This document shows, one piece after another, positions 14,793 through 22,846 of a stretch of DNA of 25,321 nucleotides. Each line of letters starts with the position of its first letter. Positions within the stretch are counted from its first letter, which is position 1. Source of the stretch: an uncultured Cellvibrio sp. GTDB taxonomy: Bacteria; Pseudomonadota; Gammaproteobacteria; Pseudomonadales; Cellvibrionaceae. The stretch covers positions 1 through 25,321 of the forward strand of contig CAMLOU010000052.1 of the NCBI GenBank assembly GCA_946481735.1. The letters are read 5' to 3'. Made by a program: the position numbers and the translations under genes. The notes beneath the pieces were generated by a model. It was not told the origin of the DNA, did not search any database, and saw only the letters and a program-made list of their open reading frames with translations.

Positions 14793-17735
14793 CTACATAA
14801 AATCTACATTGACACCCAATTGGAAAGATCTGCCGAAGGCTTCTGATGTAAAAAGTACATTGCCGCCGGAGTATTGGTTGCCTTCAAAGTAGTAGATGGA
14901 TTTCTCATCGGTGATATTGATTGCATCAAAGTAGACTCTGATTGCATCAGTCACTTTATAAGTCGCTTTAAAATCCAGACCAAAGGTGTCGTCGTGGAAC
15001 ACGTCAGCCCAGGTTTTGCAGTTTTCCGCATAGCCTACTGATTCGTCAGCCACGATGGCGTCCGAGGAGCAGGCACCGATGCGGTCAAGCACTTTACTGC
15101 GGTAGTTGGTGATAAACCGTGTGGAAATTTTTTCGTTTTCCCAACCTAATGTCAGGTTAACAGTATTGTCTGCCTGATCCGGCAATTGAATTTCACCCGC
15201 ACGCAAGGTATCGCCGACGTTGGCTTCACTGTCCATAAAGGTAGCGTTGCTCTGCACGAACAATCCGTTCTGGAAATATTGCGAGTAGCTTAATTCAATA
15301 CCATAAACTTTGGCCTTGTCACCGTTCGTTGCGAAGTTCACATTGGTCATCACCAGGTCTTCGGGAATGATGAACTGTGTTACTTGTTCCGTCGGCAGGT
15401 CCAGAGGTAACTCATCCAAACGCTGTGTTGCACCGTTAACGTCAACAATGAAATCATCGATATCTTTATAGAAAACGGCTGCCTGGAGGAACAGATCTTC
15501 ACTGGCATACCAACTTATCGATGCATCAAAGTTCGTCGCCGTCATCGCTGTTAAGGTCGGGTTGCCAAAATTCAGCGTGTTATTAGCGGCAAACGTAAAG
15601 TCTTCTATATCCGCCAAGGTTTCTGCGCCATTTGTTGATGGGTTATCGCTACAGACATTGGTGTCCGGATTACACAATATGACGCGTCCGCTTACCTCCG
15701 CGGAGGCACGGGCTTGATCATAGGAGGGACGGGTAAAGCTGGTCCATAAGGCAGCGCGCACCAGAATTTCGTCATTCATTTCATAGCGATAATGGATGCT
15801 GGGAAATAAATCGTCGTAAGAACTGCTCGCGCCCTGCAGTGGAATAGCAATATCCAAAGAGGCAGCTTCGTTTTCTGCTTCGAAGCGGTCATTACGAATA
15901 GAGAAATTACCGGTAGAGGTAAAATCGGTTTCTTCGTAACGTACACCGGTGATCACTGAAGATTTCTCGCTCAACTGGAACTCCGCCATCACATAGGCGG
16001 CGGCGGTGTCTTCGGTTAGCAGATAATCATCATTAACGCTTTCCTGGTCCACGCCATCCGGGTCGGTAAACCGGGCAACCTTGGAGGTGATATCGAGCAG
16101 CCGTTCAGCTTCACCGTAGGTGATAAAGTCGTGATCAAAGTCCGGGTTGTTAGGCGTGTAAGTTTCATAATCACCCAGACGGCTGTTTACCGCTTGTTGA
16201 CATTCTGCGTCGTCACCACAACCCGCAGGGAAGTCACCCGGTACAATGCTCCAGCGGTCTTTGTTACGCTCACGTTCGCGCTCTTTGATGGTAAAACCGG
16301 CTTTGATGTAATTCACTAAGCCATCGGTAAAATCCTTCCTGAGGTTGACAGAGATCTGGTCCAGCGTGTCTTCACGCAATGCGTCTTCAATAAAGATGTT
16401 GTCGTAGAGCATATTGGGTTGCATTTGCTCCCCATCGCGGTAACCGTTGGTTCCATATGCACCACCAGGTACAGAATCAACACCGGCTAAAGCAGCCATA
16501 TCCCAAGGTGCTACAACCTGGCCAGCGATGTACTCTTTGTCCATTTGTCCCAGCATCGGAATATCACGGATACGGAATTGCACGCGTCGACCATCCGGTT
16601 TTTCATCCTTACCAACGGAGTGTGCGTACTGATAATCCAAGGTCCAGAGGTCATTAAAGATATTTTCACCACCAATGGAGAAAGCGGTGGTGGTGTTTTC
16701 ACTTTCCTGAATAAAAAATTGATGTTGTAAGTCGCCACCTACTATCCCAAAGGTCTTGGTGCCCGGATCGAGGTAAGCGATTTCGCCGTCGCCTGCCTGG
16801 CTGAACCGGTAATATTCACGCAAAGCGATATCAAGATCGGTAAATTCGGTGTAACTGAAGCGCGCATAGTACTCACTGTTTTCGTTCGGGCGATAACCCA
16901 GATCTAACGACGCACCATTGCGTGTTTTTTCTGCGCCTTCTTCACGAGTCTCAACTTCCCACGGGATTAACATCCTCGCATCGGATGGTGTGGGCTCTTC
17001 CAGACCATCAACATCAGCTTGCACATAGCGCATGTCGGTTGTGGAGTGATGACGAACTTCGTAAGTATCTGTGTGGCGTTTTTCGTGGGAGAGCGAGAAG
17101 CCGACACCGATGGTGTCATCCGCCAACAGCTTTGTGCCTTGAACCGAGATCTTCGGTGAATGTTCCTCGCGGAAATCCTGATAATAATTCTGCACGGTCA
17201 TTTTCAGCGTATCGCGTTTGCGATCAAATGCCGTCACGGTGTTAACGTTGACGTTACCACCAATAGAGTTGAGATCCATATCCGGGGTAAGGGACTTGAA
17301 TACCTCAATAGAACCAAGCATATCCGCGGGCAAGGCATCGAGAGCGAAGTCGCGGCTGTCACCACCGCCAACGTCACCGCCGGCAGAAGCCAACTCTGCA
17401 CCGTTCATACTTACCGTAACAAAGCCCGGGCCGAGGCCACGAACGGTCACGTAACGGCCTTCACCTTCGGTTTTTTGCAAGGTGATACCCGGCAGACGCT
17501 GGAGTGATTCTGCTACGTTCTGATCAGCAAAGTTACCCGCATCATCTTGCGAAATCACAGAACTGAATATTTTTTTGTCACGCTCAAGCTGGCGCGCATT
17601 CAACTCCGCATTCCGCACCCCGGTCACAATAATTTCTTCTTCCAGTGCACTGTCAGAAGAATCCTGTGCCTGAGCGGGTAGCGAGCCGGTGGCAGCCATG
17701 GCAACAAAGACTGGTAGTAGGCGTTTTTTGAACAT
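14793..17735 (-). CDS. TonB-dependent outer-membrane receptor, probably for pectic oligosaccharides
   Basis: This 980-residue protein has a signal peptide at residues 1-23 (cleavage after AQA) and a TonB-box region with EEEIIVTGVR at 32-41. The plug domain (about 50-170) shows DQNVAESLQRLPGI, VTVRGLGPG and SIGGNVNVNT. The rest is a long beta-barrel ending FQLGVNVDFM. The size and plug wording match the large Xanthomonas/Caulobacter-type carbohydrate receptors. GAGGGAG precedes the ATG. Flanked by PL10, CE8 and PL1 enzymes and followed by a binding-type lipoprotein, it most likely imports unsaturated oligogalacturonides into the periplasm, powered by TonB-ExbBD encoded elsewhere. Substrate is inferred from context; the receptor identity is firm. 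Confidence 0.95.
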   Translation of the reverse strand: MFKKRLLPVFVAMAATGSLPAQAQDSSDSALEEEIIVTGVRNAELNARQLERDKKIFSSVISQDDAGNFADQNVAESLQRLPGITLQKTEGEGRYVTVRGLGPGFVTVSMNGAELASAGGDVGGGDSRDFALDALPADMLGSIEVFKSLTPDMDLNSIGGNVNVNTVTAFDRKRDTLKMTVQNYYQDFREEHSPKISVQGTKLLADDTIGVGFSLSHEKRHTDTYEVRHHSTTDMRYVQADVDGLEEPTPSDARMLIPWEVETREEGAEKTRNGASLDLGYRPNENSEYYARFSYTEFTDLDIALREYYRFSQAGDGEIAYLDPGTKTFGIVGGDLQHQFFIQESENTTTAFSIGGENIFNDLWTLDYQYAHSVGKDEKPDGRRVQFRIRDIPMLGQMDKEYIAGQVVAPWDMAALAGVDSVPGGAYGTNGYRDGEQMQPNMLYDNIFIEDALREDTLDQISVNLRKDFTDGLVNYIKAGFTIKERERERNKDRWSIVPGDFPAGCGDDAECQQAVNSRLGDYETYTPNNPDFDHDFITYGEAERLLDITSKVARFTDPDGVDQESVNDDYLLTEDTAAAYVMAEFQLSEKSSVITGVRYEETDFTSTGNFSIRNDRFEAENEAASLDIAIPLQGASSSYDDLFPSIHYRYEMNDEILVRAALWTSFTRPSYDQARASAEVSGRVILCNPDTNVCSDNPSTNGAETLADIEDFTFAANNTLNFGNPTLTAMTATNFDASISWYASEDLFLQAAVFYKDIDDFIVDVNGATQRLDELPLDLPTEQVTQFIIPEDLVMTNVNFATNGDKAKVYGIELSYSQYFQNGLFVQSNATFMDSEANVGDTLRAGEIQLPDQADNTVNLTLGWENEKISTRFITNYRSKVLDRIGACSSDAIVADESVGYAENCKTWADVFHDDTFGLDFKATYKVTDAIRVYFDAINITDEKSIYYFEGNQYSGGNVLFTSEAFGRSFQLGVNVDFM

Positions 17736-17862
17736 CTCTTTCTCCCTCGTTTTTATCGAAATTTATTAAGGATCTTGTAAGACTAGGTTGATACAGTGAT
17801 TGATTTATTATTCGGGTGTAGCGTGCGTATAACAGAAAACCTCGCTGCTTCTTGTCGTGGAA

Positions 17863-19008
17863 TTACATTGTGGTTCGCGCGCGCCATGCGGGATAGCGAG
17901 TGCTTAATAATGTGCTCGGCCAGGTGCCATACCAGCTGTAACCGGAGCGGCGTTCGTGATGGACGTCTTCCAGGCTGAACACTTTTTTTCCATCGCGATT
18001 GGCGAAGAACGGTTGTTGCGTCTTTAAGTCGTAGAATCTTGCCCACAGGGGTTCAGCATTCCGGTCGCGAATAATTTTCAGGTCGTAGTCGGCGGTGTGA
18101 TAGGGGTAGCGCGTCGTCGGGTACGCTGTTTTCTGTAGCGTCAGCCCTTCAATTTTTGCCTGGTCAAACCAGGCCGCTGCCGCGTGTACTGCGTTTTTTA
18201 TGTCGGCTGTCGGGTTTTCAATGCGCATCAGGTAATCAACAACCGCAACACTTTCCCACGCTAATAGCGCCGGTAATTCAAAACTGCGGGCACCTACGGG
18301 CACCAGGGTATGTTTATCGTATTGACCGGCCCACACGGTGGGTTTGCCGTCGATGTTGATTTGCAATTGCAAAATCAGTTGATCACCTTTGTGAATGGCG
18401 CTGCGTATATCTGCCAGGGTTTCTGGCGAGATAAAGGCGAAATGTGACTGGCTGTTCGTCACGTCGCGCAAAAATTGCAGTAATCCTGTCATGACATCAT
18501 CGGCAAAGGTTATGTGCTGATGATAAGTTGCCTTGGTACTGGCGGGCGTGTGGGGCCAGCCACCATTTTTATGTTGGTTTTTTAGAATATAGTCGATTCC
18601 GCGCAACGCGCCATCGCGATAACGACTATCGCCGGTTTGCTGGTATGCGCGTGCAAGGTAATTAATTTGCGGGTAAATATTGCGATTGTCGAAGCTGGCA
18701 TCGGTGAGGTGTTGTTGCGCCGCAAGGTCTTTTTGCTCAGCGGCGGATAAAATGCGAGTGGGGTGTTTGTTGCTGGGCCAACCACCATCGGCGCGTTGGT
18801 AACGCAGGATGTTGTCAGCGATCTGGGGGATTTGGGTGAGGGTGTAATGCGCTGCGTCTGTCTCGCCGGTGCGATCATTCCAATGCTTTATGGCGTCCGC
18901 GAACTCGCTTATCGGTATTTCACGATAGGCGGTGTCGGCAGTTGCGCAAGCAGCAACAAGCACCAGGGATGCAGTCCCCAGCGCCCTGATCAGGCTTATT
19001 ATTTTCAT
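17863..19008 (-). CDS. family 10 polysaccharide lyase (PL10 pectate lyase)
   Basis: From the ATG at 19008 this is a 381-residue, single-domain secreted lyase of the (alpha/alpha)3-toroid PL10 family, cutting polygalacturonate by beta-elimination. Visible signatures are YQRADGGWPSN, DNRNIYPQI, KNGGWP at 147-152, ITFADD at 166-171 (calcium-site aspartates), AGQYD, ARSFELPAL, WARFYDL with R324, FFANRDG and SGYSWYGTWP. The N-terminus is hydrophobic and contains VAAC, so it may be a lipoprotein (Cys21) or cleaved after ATA. A TTG four codons upstream is a weaker start. It has no carbohydrate-binding module, unlike the large Cellvibrio Pel10A. It is upstream of the TonB receptor on the same strand (127-bp gap, no terminator seen) and is probably part of the same pectin locus. 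Confidence 0.92.
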   Translation of the reverse strand: MKIISLIRALGTASLVLVAACATADTAYREIPISEFADAIKHWNDRTGETDAAHYTLTQIPQIADNILRYQRADGGWPSNKHPTRILSAAEQKDLAAQQHLTDASFDNRNIYPQINYLARAYQQTGDSRYRDGALRGIDYILKNQHKNGGWPHTPASTKATYHQHITFADDVMTGLLQFLRDVTNSQSHFAFISPETLADIRSAIHKGDQLILQLQINIDGKPTVWAGQYDKHTLVPVGARSFELPALLAWESVAVVDYLMRIENPTADIKNAVHAAAAWFDQAKIEGLTLQKTAYPTTRYPYHTADYDLKIIRDRNAEPLWARFYDLKTQQPFFANRDGKKVFSLEDVHHERRSGYSWYGTWPSTLLSTRYPAWRARTTM

Positions 19009-19327
19009 GGTCACACGCAAGCAGCGAGTGATGATTCAGGGATAGCTGTTATCGGGTTTCTTCGGTCGCTGTTTGCCAGCTGTACTCAAAGATAGTGGCG
19101 CTCTCTTCGCCCCCGGGGGTGTTTGATCTTACTGTTATCCCACCCAAATCACACTCTGTGGTTGATTGAGTCTGCATTCTATACCCATAAAACGCGCCAT
19201 ATCCACCCCCGCGCCAGCGGTTTTTTGACCAATCAACGTAAATTTTGGTGAAATTTTACTGAAAAAAATTCGAAATGGTTATAAAAAAGTGCCTGAAGGA
19301 CGGTGAAAATTATTAAGGGTGAGAGGC
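19009..19327. other. upstream region of the PL10 gene, with an AT-rich dyad
   Basis: This 319-bp stretch lies between the RstB-like gene (ending at 19328) and the PL10 start. The arms GTAAATTTT (19238-19246) and AAATTTTAC (19251-19259) form an imperfect dyad around GGTG (8 of 9 pairs). It could be a regulator site for PL10 or part of the end of the kinase operon; no clear terminator with a U tract was found for the latter. No gene is supported here. Confidence 0.4.
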
Positions 19328-20626
19328 TCAGGACGGAAAGGTCGGCGTCGGTTGTTTAGGCCAATACAGCAGAATTCGTGCGCCGCCGGAGCGGGCGTCG
19401 ACGAAGGTGGCATCGCCGCCGTGCCATTTCATGATCCGTTTGACGATTGCCAGCCCCAGGCCAAATCCGCTGGGCTGGGGTTTATGTTCGTTGTAAAGGC
19501 GCACAAAAGATTCAAACACCCGGGCGCGCTCTTCGGGTGGAATACCGGGCCCGTCGTCTTCAATGGCGACCTGAAATTCCGTATCGGTAATGCGCAATTC
19601 CACCTGGATTTTCTCCCTGGCAAAACGCGCAGCGTTCTGCAGCAGGTTGAGGATGACGCATTCCATCAACTTCCATTCGCAGTTAAACGCCTGCCCACCG
19701 GATTCATCTCGAATATGAATCGCTACCGCGTCCGGGCGGTCGCGATAGATGCGCGTGCACAGTTCATTCAGCAGGTCGTGCATAAAGCCGTCGCGCCGAT
19801 CCAGTTGTTGTGATTCCTGTTCAAAGCCCGCGTAACTTAATAAGGCACTGATCAGGTTCTCCATCTCCATCACGTCCTGATGAATGCTGTCGAGTTGTTT
19901 TTGCACTTTTGCATCATCGTGATTATCCACCATCGCTAACGCGAACTTCATGCGTGCCAGCGGTGTGCGTAATTCGTGGGACACGGCGTAGGTCATTTCC
20001 TTGTGGGAATTAATCAGTTCGCGAATGCGTTTTGCCATGCGGTTAAATGCATTGGCCAAGGTAAACACGGTGGACGTAGGCGCAACAGCAATTTGATCCG
20101 GCGCGCCGTCTTTACCGACAAGGCGCGTGTGTTTTTCCAGCCGGCTGAGGTCGCGCGATAAAGGCCAGACCCACAAAAACACCACCAATGCGATGCCGAG
20201 ATAAAAGATGATCAATAAACCGGAATACACGGGCGAACGGGTTTGATCGCTATTGGGCGAAGCCATCACCAACACCTGGTCGGTGTCCGCGATGCGTTTG
20301 TACCAGATCAGGCGATCGGCATCCGCCGAGGCGCTGACCACCTCACCCGCGCGAATCTGTTGCGTGGCCGATGAATTGGCGAGGTCACCAATATGGATCA
20401 ATTGCAGTTGGTTGTGCAGATGCTGGTTGTGTTGTTCGATGCGCGCTTGCTGTTGTTCGGCAGACAAGGGAACAAGGTCTTGTTCAAGCAGGATGATCAG
20501 GTCGGCAACGTCCGCTTCCAGATCCGGGGCGGGATAGAGTTTTTCCCAAAACTTATCCAGCCCCCAGCCGATGACAATGACTGAAAAAACAATAAAAAAA
20601 TACAGCGAGATAAACGCGCGATTCAC
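19328..20626 (-). CDS. rstB: RstB-like sensor histidine kinase
   Basis: This 432-residue inner-membrane kinase is almost the same length as E. coli RstB (433). It has TM1 at about 4-22, a periplasmic domain at 23-135, TM2 at about 136-154, a HAMP region to about 205, and an H-box SHELRTPLARMKF with phospho-accepting H217. The N-box is NLLQNA (N331), G1 is DDGPGI (357-362) and G2 is GFGLGLAIV (387-395). The start is a GTG preceded by AAGGA; 5 nt separate it from the stop of the response regulator gene, so the two are co-expressed. All kinase boxes are intact. Its periplasmic signal is unknown. Placement beside an OmpV/MipA-type porin and a DUF3019 protein suggests envelope or cationic-compound sensing rather than pectin sensing. 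The symbol is by resemblance, not by proven orthology. Confidence 0.88.
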   Translation of the reverse strand: MNRAFISLYFFIVFSVIVIGWGLDKFWEKLYPAPDLEADVADLIILLEQDLVPLSAEQQQARIEQHNQHLHNQLQLIHIGDLANSSATQQIRAGEVVSASADADRLIWYKRIADTDQVLVMASPNSDQTRSPVYSGLLIIFYLGIALVVFLWVWPLSRDLSRLEKHTRLVGKDGAPDQIAVAPTSTVFTLANAFNRMAKRIRELINSHKEMTYAVSHELRTPLARMKFALAMVDNHDDAKVQKQLDSIHQDVMEMENLISALLSYAGFEQESQQLDRRDGFMHDLLNELCTRIYRDRPDAVAIHIRDESGGQAFNCEWKLMECVILNLLQNAARFAREKIQVELRITDTEFQVAIEDDGPGIPPEERARVFESFVRLYNEHKPQPSGFGLGLAIVKRIMKWHGGDATFVDARSGGARILLYWPKQPTPTFPS

Positions 20627-20631
20627 ACCCG

Positions 20632-21339
20632 TTAATCCTTCCAGGCGTCGGCGATAAATAAATAGCCACGGCCCCAGATGGTTTTGATGCGCGTGGGATT
20701 TTCCGGGTTATCGAGTAATTTTTTTCGCAGTTGGGAGATGCGCACATCAATCGAACGATCCAGTCCGTCGTAAGGACGGCTGTAAATCTGGTTGAATAAA
20801 AACTCGCGGCTGAGGATCTGACCCGCCTGGTTAGCCAGCGCCATCAGCAAATCAAATTCATGGCTGGACAAGTGGATTTCCTGGCCCGCCAGTTCCACTT
20901 TGCGCTGCACAGGCTGAATGGTTAGTTGATCAAATACCAAGGCTTCCTGTTCACGCGCATCCGTCTGGTAATAACGACGCAGGAGCGCCCGAATGCGGGC
21001 GAGCAACACCCGGGGTTCGACGGGTTTTATCACGTAATCATCCGCGCCGTATTCCAGACCGAGCACCTGATCCACATCTTCATTGCGCGCCGTTAACATC
21101 AGGATCGGCCCTTTGTATTCCGGGCGCAGCTCCTGGCAGAGCGTCAAGCCGTCTTTGCCCGGCAACATAATGTCGAGGATGATCAGCGCCGGATTCACAT
21201 TCTGGCATTGGCGGATAACCCGATTGCCGTGGGCTTCCACCACCACAGCAAAATCGTTGGTTTCGAGAAAGTCCTTGACCAGATCAGCCAGGCGGCGGTC
21301 GTCTTCCACTAACAGGATGAGGTTGTTGTTCATAGTCAT
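20632..21339 (-). CDS. rstA: RstA-like OmpR-family response regulator
   Basis: This 235-residue regulator has a receiver domain (about 7-122) with acidic pocket E12/D13/D14, phospho-acceptor D56 in ILDIMLPGKDG, T83 and K105. A winged-helix DNA-binding domain (about 133-229) contains YDGLDRSIDVRISQLRKKLL and IKTIWGRGYLF. These stretches are close to E. coli RstA. Two ATGs compete (21339 and 21333); the first is given here, 6 nt after the stop of the DUF3019 gene. It sits third in a MipA-DUF3019-RstA-RstB operon. A near-consensus RstA box upstream of the operon argues that it controls its own transcription. Confidence 0.92.
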   Translation of the reverse strand: MTMNNNLILLVEDDRRLADLVKDFLETNDFAVVVEAHGNRVIRQCQNVNPALIILDIMLPGKDGLTLCQELRPEYKGPILMLTARNEDVDQVLGLEYGADDYVIKPVEPRVLLARIRALLRRYYQTDAREQEALVFDQLTIQPVQRKVELAGQEIHLSSHEFDLLMALANQAGQILSREFLFNQIYSRPYDGLDRSIDVRISQLRKKLLDNPENPTRIKTIWGRGYLFIADAWKD

Positions 21340-21345
21340 ATCGCG

Positions 21346-21819
21346 TTAGAAAAAACTCCAGGGATTGCGCCGTTGCTTGCGGAATTTCTTTTGGTCATAA
21401 ACCACTTCAAAGACTTCACTACCCAACGCGGGTGTGCCTTCGGCCTCGCGCAGGTGAAAATCAACACTGGTACTGGCGGTGATATTGAATTGATAGGCAC
21501 CCCGGGTTTGATTTTCCCAGCAGCGCAATGGCATGGCTTCCCCACTCTGGTACAGGCACAGGCTGCGTGCTTCTTCGGCAGCCCAGGTAACTTCCAGTTC
21601 ATCGCGACACACTTCTTCTTTCGCGGTCAGCACGCACAGGCGCGGTTTGATGGAAAACTGAATCACCGGTAATTTTTTTTGTTCGGCAACATCATCGGCC
21701 ACAGCATAGCCGCTCAGCGATAACGCAAGCAGGCAGGAGAGCGCCGTAGCAACCGATACCGATGTGCCGTTAGAAATGGTAAACCCCTCCGATGAATGAG
21801 GTAATGACTTTGTCGTCAT
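21346..21819 (-). CDS. DUF3019 family periplasmic protein
   Basis: This protein of up to 157 residues has a hydrophobic signal segment (VATALSCLLALSLSGYAVA, 23-41) and a compact exported domain with four cysteines (C62, C71, C88, C100), likely two disulfides, and the pattern F-x-I-K-P-R-L-C. DUF3019 proteins commonly sit between MipA/OmpV and RstAB-type genes; their function is unknown. Translation from the ATG at 21819 overlaps the MipA gene by 50 nt. A GGAGGGG lies 7 nt before an in-frame ATT at 21777, which would give a conventional 8-nt overlap and a 28-residue signal peptide, so the true start is uncertain. The basic end (KKFRKQRR) is notable. Confidence 0.85.
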   Translation of the reverse strand: MTTKSLPHSSEGFTISNGTSVSVATALSCLLALSLSGYAVADDVAEQKKLPVIQFSIKPRLCVLTAKEEVCRDELEVTWAAEEARSLCLYQSGEAMPLRCWENQTRGAYQFNITASTSVDFHLREAEGTPALGSEVFEVVYDQKKFRKQRRNPWSFF

Positions 21820-22639
21820 TCACGATGGGGCTGCGCCGGATACCCGAGGCCAGCTGCCGATAGGCCGTGGTAAACGTAAGGCTCCAGCGATCATTGATGC
21901 GATAGTTCCAATCGACCCGGGCAACCCCCGACACACCGCTATCGGGATGGTAGCGATAACCCAGGGTACCGCCCTCGCCTTCGCGGATGCCGTAGTAATA
22001 ATCGAGTACGTCACTGTTCTGCCAGATGGCCCCGGCCGATAAAATCCAATGGTGCTTTCCTGCCAGAAAATGCCGCGCCAACGCGATGCGTAATTCCTGG
22101 CCATCGTGATAGCCGGTAAATTCCTGTAACGCGTGCACTTGCAAATCCAGCTTGTTGAACTGGTGGTTGTATTCAAAACCTGCGAGGCCGGCCATGCGCC
22201 GCTTGCGCAGCTGACTGGTATCAATCAACTTGTGATAGGCGTCAGTGGCCGGGCCGAACATAGGACCGGGTTCGGATACCAGGTTTTCCGTGAGCACGAA
22301 ATTGTTCACATCCCAGCGACGAAAAAATACCTGGTCGTAACTGGGGGTCAACAAGAGGTTGAACTGGCGGGTATCGTCTTCAAACAGGATAAAACCCAGG
22401 TCGAGGTTTTGCAGGAAGAAACGCTCACCGTTATAACTCACCTGCGGAATAACGTAGAGCGGAATATCGTCGTTATCGATTACCGGATTCGTGCGAACGC
22501 CCACACCCACCGCCACGGCGATCTGCCATTTGCCGACCTCCACGCAGCCTTCCGTGCTGCTGTCGCAGTCAGCGGCAGATGCCGCCACCACGTAGCAGCC
22601 GAAGAGTAATAGCATGGCTCGGATAAGCTGTTTATTCAT
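21770..22639 (-). CDS. MipA/OmpV family outer-membrane protein
   Basis: From the ATG at 22639 this is a 289-residue outer-membrane beta-barrel with a signal peptide (MNKQLIRAMLLLFGCYVVAA, cleaved near ASA). The first strand, WQIAVAVGVGVRTNP, is typical of the family, and the chain ends in an aromatic (GGVYHF) as barrels do. GTG and ATG codons up to 22672 are in frame but would add residues ahead of the signal peptide. The family includes E. coli MipA (murein scaffold, aminoglycoside uptake) and Vibrio OmpV. It is the first gene of the operon with DUF3019, RstA and RstB, downstream of a predicted RstA box, and is probably a direct target of that system. Confidence 0.88.
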   Translation of the reverse strand: MNKQLIRAMLLLFGCYVVAASAADCDSSTEGCVEVGKWQIAVAVGVGVRTNPVIDNDDIPLYVIPQVSYNGERFFLQNLDLGFILFEDDTRQFNLLLTPSYDQVFFRRWDVNNFVLTENLVSEPGPMFGPATDAYHKLIDTSQLRKRRMAGLAGFEYNHQFNKLDLQVHALQEFTGYHDGQELRIALARHFLAGKHHWILSAGAIWQNSDVLDYYYGIREGEGGTLGYRYHPDSGVSGVARVDWNYRINDRWSLTFTTAYRQLASGIRRSPIVNDDKVITSFIGGVYHF

Positions 22640-22707
22640 AATGGGGTACATAAGTTGCCAGGGTAAAATCACCCAGCTTATGTATACCTTGAAAGGTTCC
22701 GATATGT

Positions 22708-22721
22708 TGTAACAATTTGTA
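22708..22721 (-). promoter_or_regulatory. predicted RstA box upstream of mipA-type operon
   Basis: On the minus strand the sequence reads TACAAATTGTTACA, matching the published RstA box TACATNTNGTTACA at 11 of 12 defined bases. It ends 68 bp before the ATG at 22639. TATACAT about 20 bp downstream of it could serve as a -10. The placement fits activation of the operon that contains the RstA-like gene. Confidence 0.65.
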
Positions 22722-22794
22722 TTGTAGCGTGCAGCCCGTTATAGCTTATTTTACTGCGTGCTGTCGCCCGGTTTGCCGCTGCCGGTCACCCAAT

Positions 22795-22817
22795 AAAAAG
22801 GGCCACCGCAGTGGCCC
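22795..22817 (-). terminator. rho-independent terminator after adaptor gene
   Basis: GGGCCAC (22800-22806) pairs with GTGGCCC (22811-22817) around a 4-nt loop, and the minus strand continues with UUUUU (plus-strand A at 22795-22799). It lies 29 bp past the adaptor stop and separates the ABC efflux genes from the RstAB operon. Confidence 0.93.
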
Positions 22818-22846
22818 GAGCATTATCCGCTATGGCTCGCCGCTTC

